Below, piece by piece: positions 9,972-12,441 of a DNA stretch of 12,441 nucleotides. Source of the stretch: Ophiocordyceps camponoti-saundersi (nom. inval.) (lineage: Eukaryota; Ascomycota; Sordariomycetes; Hypocreales; Ophiocordycipitaceae); contig PDHQ01000662.1 of the NCBI GenBank assembly GCA_003339415.1, positions 1 through 12,441 on the forward strand, given 5' to 3'. Position 1 is the first letter of the stretch; each line of letters opens with the position of its first letter. The translations under genes were made by a program, and so were the position numbers. The notes under the pieces are model-generated. The model did no database searches. It was given only the letters and a program-made list of their open reading frames with translations, and was not told the origin of the DNA.

Positions 9972-10034
9972 AAAGAATAAGTATATATCTAAAAAGGCGT
10001 CGTGCGCCGCCTTAGTAGCCTATACTTATTCTTT
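9972..10034 (+). other. Conserved hairpin at the end of S1, unit C
   Basis: AAAGAATAAGTATA at 9972-9985 pairs perfectly with TATACTTATTCTTT at 10021-10034 (14 bp). The loop holds a second stem, AAGGCG at 9994-9999 with CGCCTT at 10008-10013. The right arm runs into a T-rich stretch. It corresponds to 7236-7306 in unit B. Confidence 0.75.
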
Positions 10035-10360
10035 TTTTACTTTAAGTATATTCCCTAAGCTTAAAAGGTTATTAGCTATAGCGCGGGAGTTAGGTGCTAT
10101 ATTATAAGCTAGTTAGGCTAACCTTAACTAATAGGATTATTACTAAACCTTACTATAAGTATCGTAATAAAGAATATATATAGTGCTTAAGGAAGTAAAA
10201 TATTAATATACGATATTACGCGTTTATCTACTTAAGGGTTCGTAGCGAGGAAGAGGATATAAAGAGGAAAGAGGAGAGGTAAAAGGGAAAATAATACCTA
10301 TTTTATATAGAAGAATAACGAAAATAAGAAAAACGGTTAGAAAAAGTATAAATAAAGGCG

Positions 10361-10386
10361 TATATATATATATATATATATATATA
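10361..10386 (+). repeat. TA microsatellite in unit C
   Basis: Thirteen uninterrupted TA units at the same S2/purine-block border as in A and B. The antisense reading of this region gives a 104-residue low-complexity open frame that is not a gene. Confidence 0.95.
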
Positions 10387-10690
10387 ACTATATACGGAAA
10401 AAGGGAGAGAGAGAGAGAGAAATAAAATATAAATAGGGAAAAAAAAAAAACCCGTTTACTTATATAACTAATAGAGGCGATAAAGCAAGGAGATATATAA
10501 AAAAAAAAATAGCTACGCGAAATAAAAATAAGCCGCAAAATAGCGCGTTAACGCGGGTAAAAATATAAAAAAGCTATTAAGAGGTAAAAAAAATAATAGG
10601 AGAAATAATATATATAATAATAAGAGTAATAAAAAAGTAAAAAAGGGGAAAAATAATAAAAAAGCAAAAAGAGTAGTAAAAATAGCGAGG

Positions 10691-10820
10691 GGGCGAGAGA
10701 GCGAAAGTTATAGAGAGAGGGCAAGAGGATAAGGAGAATAGCGAGGGTAATAAAAGGGCGAGAGAGCGAAAGTTATAAAGAGAGAGCGAGAGGACGAGGA
10801 GAGTAGCGCGAGCAGCAAAA
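10691..10820 (+). repeat. 65-bp tandem repeat, 2 copies
   Basis: Copies 10691-10755 and 10756-10820 have the same length and both start gggcgagagagcgaaagtta. Their differences are nearly all transitions; for example copy 2 keeps gcagcaaaa where copy 1 has gtaataaaa, so the copies record different amounts of C-to-T change. Confidence 0.9.
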
Positions 10821-10860
10821 GGACTAAAAAGCGAGAAAAAGAAAGGGCGAGGGGGCGGGG

Positions 10861-10975
10861 ATATAAGCGATAGAGCGAAAAAAGGGAAGAGAGTAGCGAG
10901 GGAGCGAGAGGGCGAGAATATAAGCGATAGGGCGAGAAAAAAGAAAAAAATAGCGAGAAAATAAAAGGGCGAGAG
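10861..10975 (+). repeat. 57-bp degenerate tandem repeat, unit C
   Basis: The word atataagcgatag starts at 10861 and again at 10918, followed in both by a gcgaaaaaag-like or gcgagaaaaaag-like stretch. Copies are less regular than the 65-bp pair. Confidence 0.7.
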
Positions 10976-11030
10976 AGCGAAAACGCTAGTAATAGAGCGA
11001 GGAAAAGGAAAATAATTACGAAAAGGCGAG

Positions 11031-11110
11031 GAGAGTAGTAAGAGAGTAAGAGAACAAGAGAGTAGTAAGAGAGTAAGAGGATAAGAGAGTAGTAAGAGAG
11101 CGAAAGATCG
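11031..11110 (+). repeat. 27-bp tandem repeat, unit C
   Basis: gagagtagtaagagag starts at 11031, 11058 and 11085, giving an exact 27-bp period with two full copies and one partial copy. Same period as 8184 in unit B. Confidence 0.9.
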
Positions 11111-11253
11111 AAAAGGCGAGAGATTAAGGATACTAATAATAAAGCGAGGAAAAGGAAAAGAATAGCGAAAAAGTAAAAGGGGAGAGACTAGTAAAGTAGC
11201 GGGAAAGGTAGGAAATTAAAAAAGGGAAAAAAAATAAAAGGATAAGGGGGAGA

Positions 11254-11265
11254 GGGGGGGGGGGG
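11254..11265 (+). repeat. G12 homopolymer at the P/S3 border, unit C
   Basis: Twelve G directly before S3, with another five G at 11246-11250. The homologous place in unit B (8356-8362) has seven G, so the run varies between copies. Runs of C on the other strand are poor RIP substrates, which may explain survival. Confidence 0.9.
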
Positions 11266-11581
11266 TTAAATATTATAATTAAAATAAAATAGTAATTTTA
11301 TAAAATAGCTTTATAATTATAAGTTATCTTTAAAGCTAAAGTTACAGTTTATAAACTTAATAATACTTATAAAAAGTTAAAAGGTTAGATTCCCGGTTAA
11401 GTTTATTTATATAAAAAGTAAAAAGTAAATAGTAATAAATAGTTTAATAATAGCTATTATAATATATACTTATAACTTAGCCTTAATTTATAATATTTCT
11501 AATTACGAAAATTTTAATAAATAACTTATATCGTAAACTTATAACTAAATAGGCGAATTTAGATATAAGGATAGAGAATAA

Positions 11582-12090
11582 GGGGAGGGGTTTATATAGG
11601 AAAGCTAACTACTCTTCGCTATTAATAATATCGCTATTAGTAATATTATCGCTACTTAGCGGATCCGTATTAAGGTAAGAGATAAGTATAGCCGGAATCC
11701 GAAAATAAGTATAGTTACGCTACTAGCGGAAGCGGATATATATCGTATAAGTATTATTTTTAAAAATAGGTATTCTAATATAATAAATAAAGGGATACGG
11801 CAAGTTAAGGTAAGAGTAACGCGTAGAAACTTAAATAGGCGATCCTTCTAAGGCCGCGAGGTAGTTTTTAATAGGCGATTATCTTAACGCTACGAGGATA
11901 GCGCGGAAGAAGCTCCTTAACCGTATAATTTTAATAATCTCTTACTTTATTATATCGTCGCGTCTAAAGCGTAAAGTAACGGGGTAAGCGGGATAAAAGA
12001 GAAGTGCAGTCTTGTCGGGCTATAGAGGGTTAGTAAAAGGGTTTATTTACTAGAAAGAAAGGGATATATTATAATAAAGTAAAAGGGCTG
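11582..12090 (+). pseudogene. Low-stop decayed reading frame in S3 of unit C
   Basis: The phase starting at 11582 has about 7 stops in the 158 codons after 11606, while the phase starting at 11701 has about 17 in 120. Stops are all TAA/TAG and mostly shared with unit B. The 15-bp extra segment relative to unit B (a repeat of a tcgctatta-like word near 11618-11650) keeps the frame. The part at 11830-11897 holds the in-phase 12-codon duplication. Another phase is open at 11866-11976, so the phase assignment is not secure. Product not recognised. Confidence 0.35.
11830..11897 (+). repeat. Duplicated 32-bp motif in S3, unit C
   Basis: Copies 11830-11861 and 11866-11897, spaced 36 bp, matching 8923-8990 in unit B. 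Both copies include a taggcgat word and end in gcgagg or acgagg. Confidence 0.8.
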
Positions 12091-12441
12091 CTAGTAAGAG
12101 TTAGAATAGTCGGTTCTAAAAGGTAAAATAATAAGATTATATCGCTAGCGCTAGTAAAATTATCTTTCGATTAGGCTAAGTAAAGTAAAGCGAATAACGA
12201 TAATAGGATTTATAGCCTTATAATTAGAATATTAGTAAAGGAAAGAAAGATCGAAAATAAAGGAATAAATACCTTTTTAGAAAGGGAGCTAGAGAGGTAG
12301 AAGAATATATAATATTTTTTTTTTAATTATAAAACTCGAAAATAATAAGGAGGCTAAGATAATAGAAGAGAGAAGGAAAAGTATCGTATATATATACGTA
12401 TATATATATAAAAGGAAAAAGGAGATAGAGAGAGCGAGAGA

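Larger units (their letters stand above)
10396..11265 (+). repeat. Purine-rich block P of unit C
   Basis: A+G-rich, about 170 bp longer than in unit B. It includes tandem repeats of 65, 57 and 27 bp and ends in a G-run at 11254-11265 just before S3. The length difference comes from these internal repeats. No supported coding content. Confidence 0.85.
9546..12441 (+). repeat. Tandem array unit C (full or nearly full, reaches window end)
   Basis: Same order as unit B: S1 9546-about 10034, S2 about 10085-10395, purine block about 10396-11265, S3 about 11266-12441. The S1/S2 offset to B is 2,734 bp and the late S3 offset (anchor ggctaagataatag at 9448 and 12352) is 2,904 bp, so the purine block carries about 170 extra bp here. 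The last bases match the purine-rich end of unit B just before unit C begins, so the window stops roughly 10-30 bp short of the next expected unit. Confidence 0.85.

Noticed and set aside
6812..10395. S1+S2 as the two long terminal repeats of one retrotransposon with P+S3 inside
   Set aside because: P and S3 follow again after the second S1+S2 and copy A adds another S2+P, so the order fits a tandem array. No primer-binding site, gag/pol motif or target duplication was seen.
10224..10538. 104-residue open frame on the minus strand
   Set aside because: It reads the antisense of a TA microsatellite and purine-rich DNA, giving Ile-Tyr and Phe/Ser/Leu low-complexity sequence. The matching places in units A and B give no equivalent protein support.
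1..12441. CpG methylation decay as the cause of the base bias
   Set aside because: CpG is still common while CpA/TpG is nearly gone, the reverse of plain 5-methylcytosine decay at CpG.

Overview
This window reads as a gene-dead, AT-rich block from the nuclear genome of a filamentous ascomycete (Pezizomycotina type). The main clue is a mutational signature. By hand count only about 80 CpA or TpG dinucleotides remain in 12.4 kb, where base composition would predict more than a thousand, while CpG is still common and TpA is in great excess. This is the expected result of heavy repeat-induced point mutation (RIP, CpA to TpA on both strands). It has removed almost every ATG (about 11 counting both strands), nearly all TGG and TGA, and most CAA and CAG, leaving TAA and TAG instead. 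No intact protein-coding gene, tRNA, rRNA or CRISPR array can be supported. I cannot name the species.

Left part (1 to about 4970): two long decayed reading frames point at each other. A plus-strand frame enters from the left edge and can be followed to about 2489 (roughly 830 codons). A minus-strand frame runs from about 4969 down to about 2471 (roughly 830 codons). Both are broken only by TAA/TAG. I recognise neither product; they could be transposon genes or accessory genes caught in a repeat. A 21-bp exact direct repeat lies inside the minus-strand frame at 2677 and 3686.

Middle (about 4970 to 5885): AT-rich DNA without a supported gene, holding only a weak hairpin.

Right part (about 5885 to the end): a tandem array of a large, heavily mutated repeat. 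Unit B (6812-9545, 2,734 bp) and unit C (9546 to the window end) are full and collinear. A partial copy A (about 5885-6811) lies before them. Each full unit has four parts: S1 (about 450-480 bp, ending in a conserved hairpin), S2 (about 300 bp, with an 11-bp-arm palindrome and a TA microsatellite), P (a purine-only or purine-rich block of variable length containing 27-, 53-, 57- and 65-bp tandem repeats), and S3 (about 1.1 kb, starting after a G-tract and carrying a low-stop reading frame and an in-phase 36-bp-period duplication). Alignment predicts that a further unit starts some 10-30 bp past the right edge.

The window looks like a repeat graveyard rather than a working system. The points most worth following are the sequence context of the surviving CpA sites, the patchy CpG mutation between array copies, the conserved hairpin, and the identity of the two decayed proteins.
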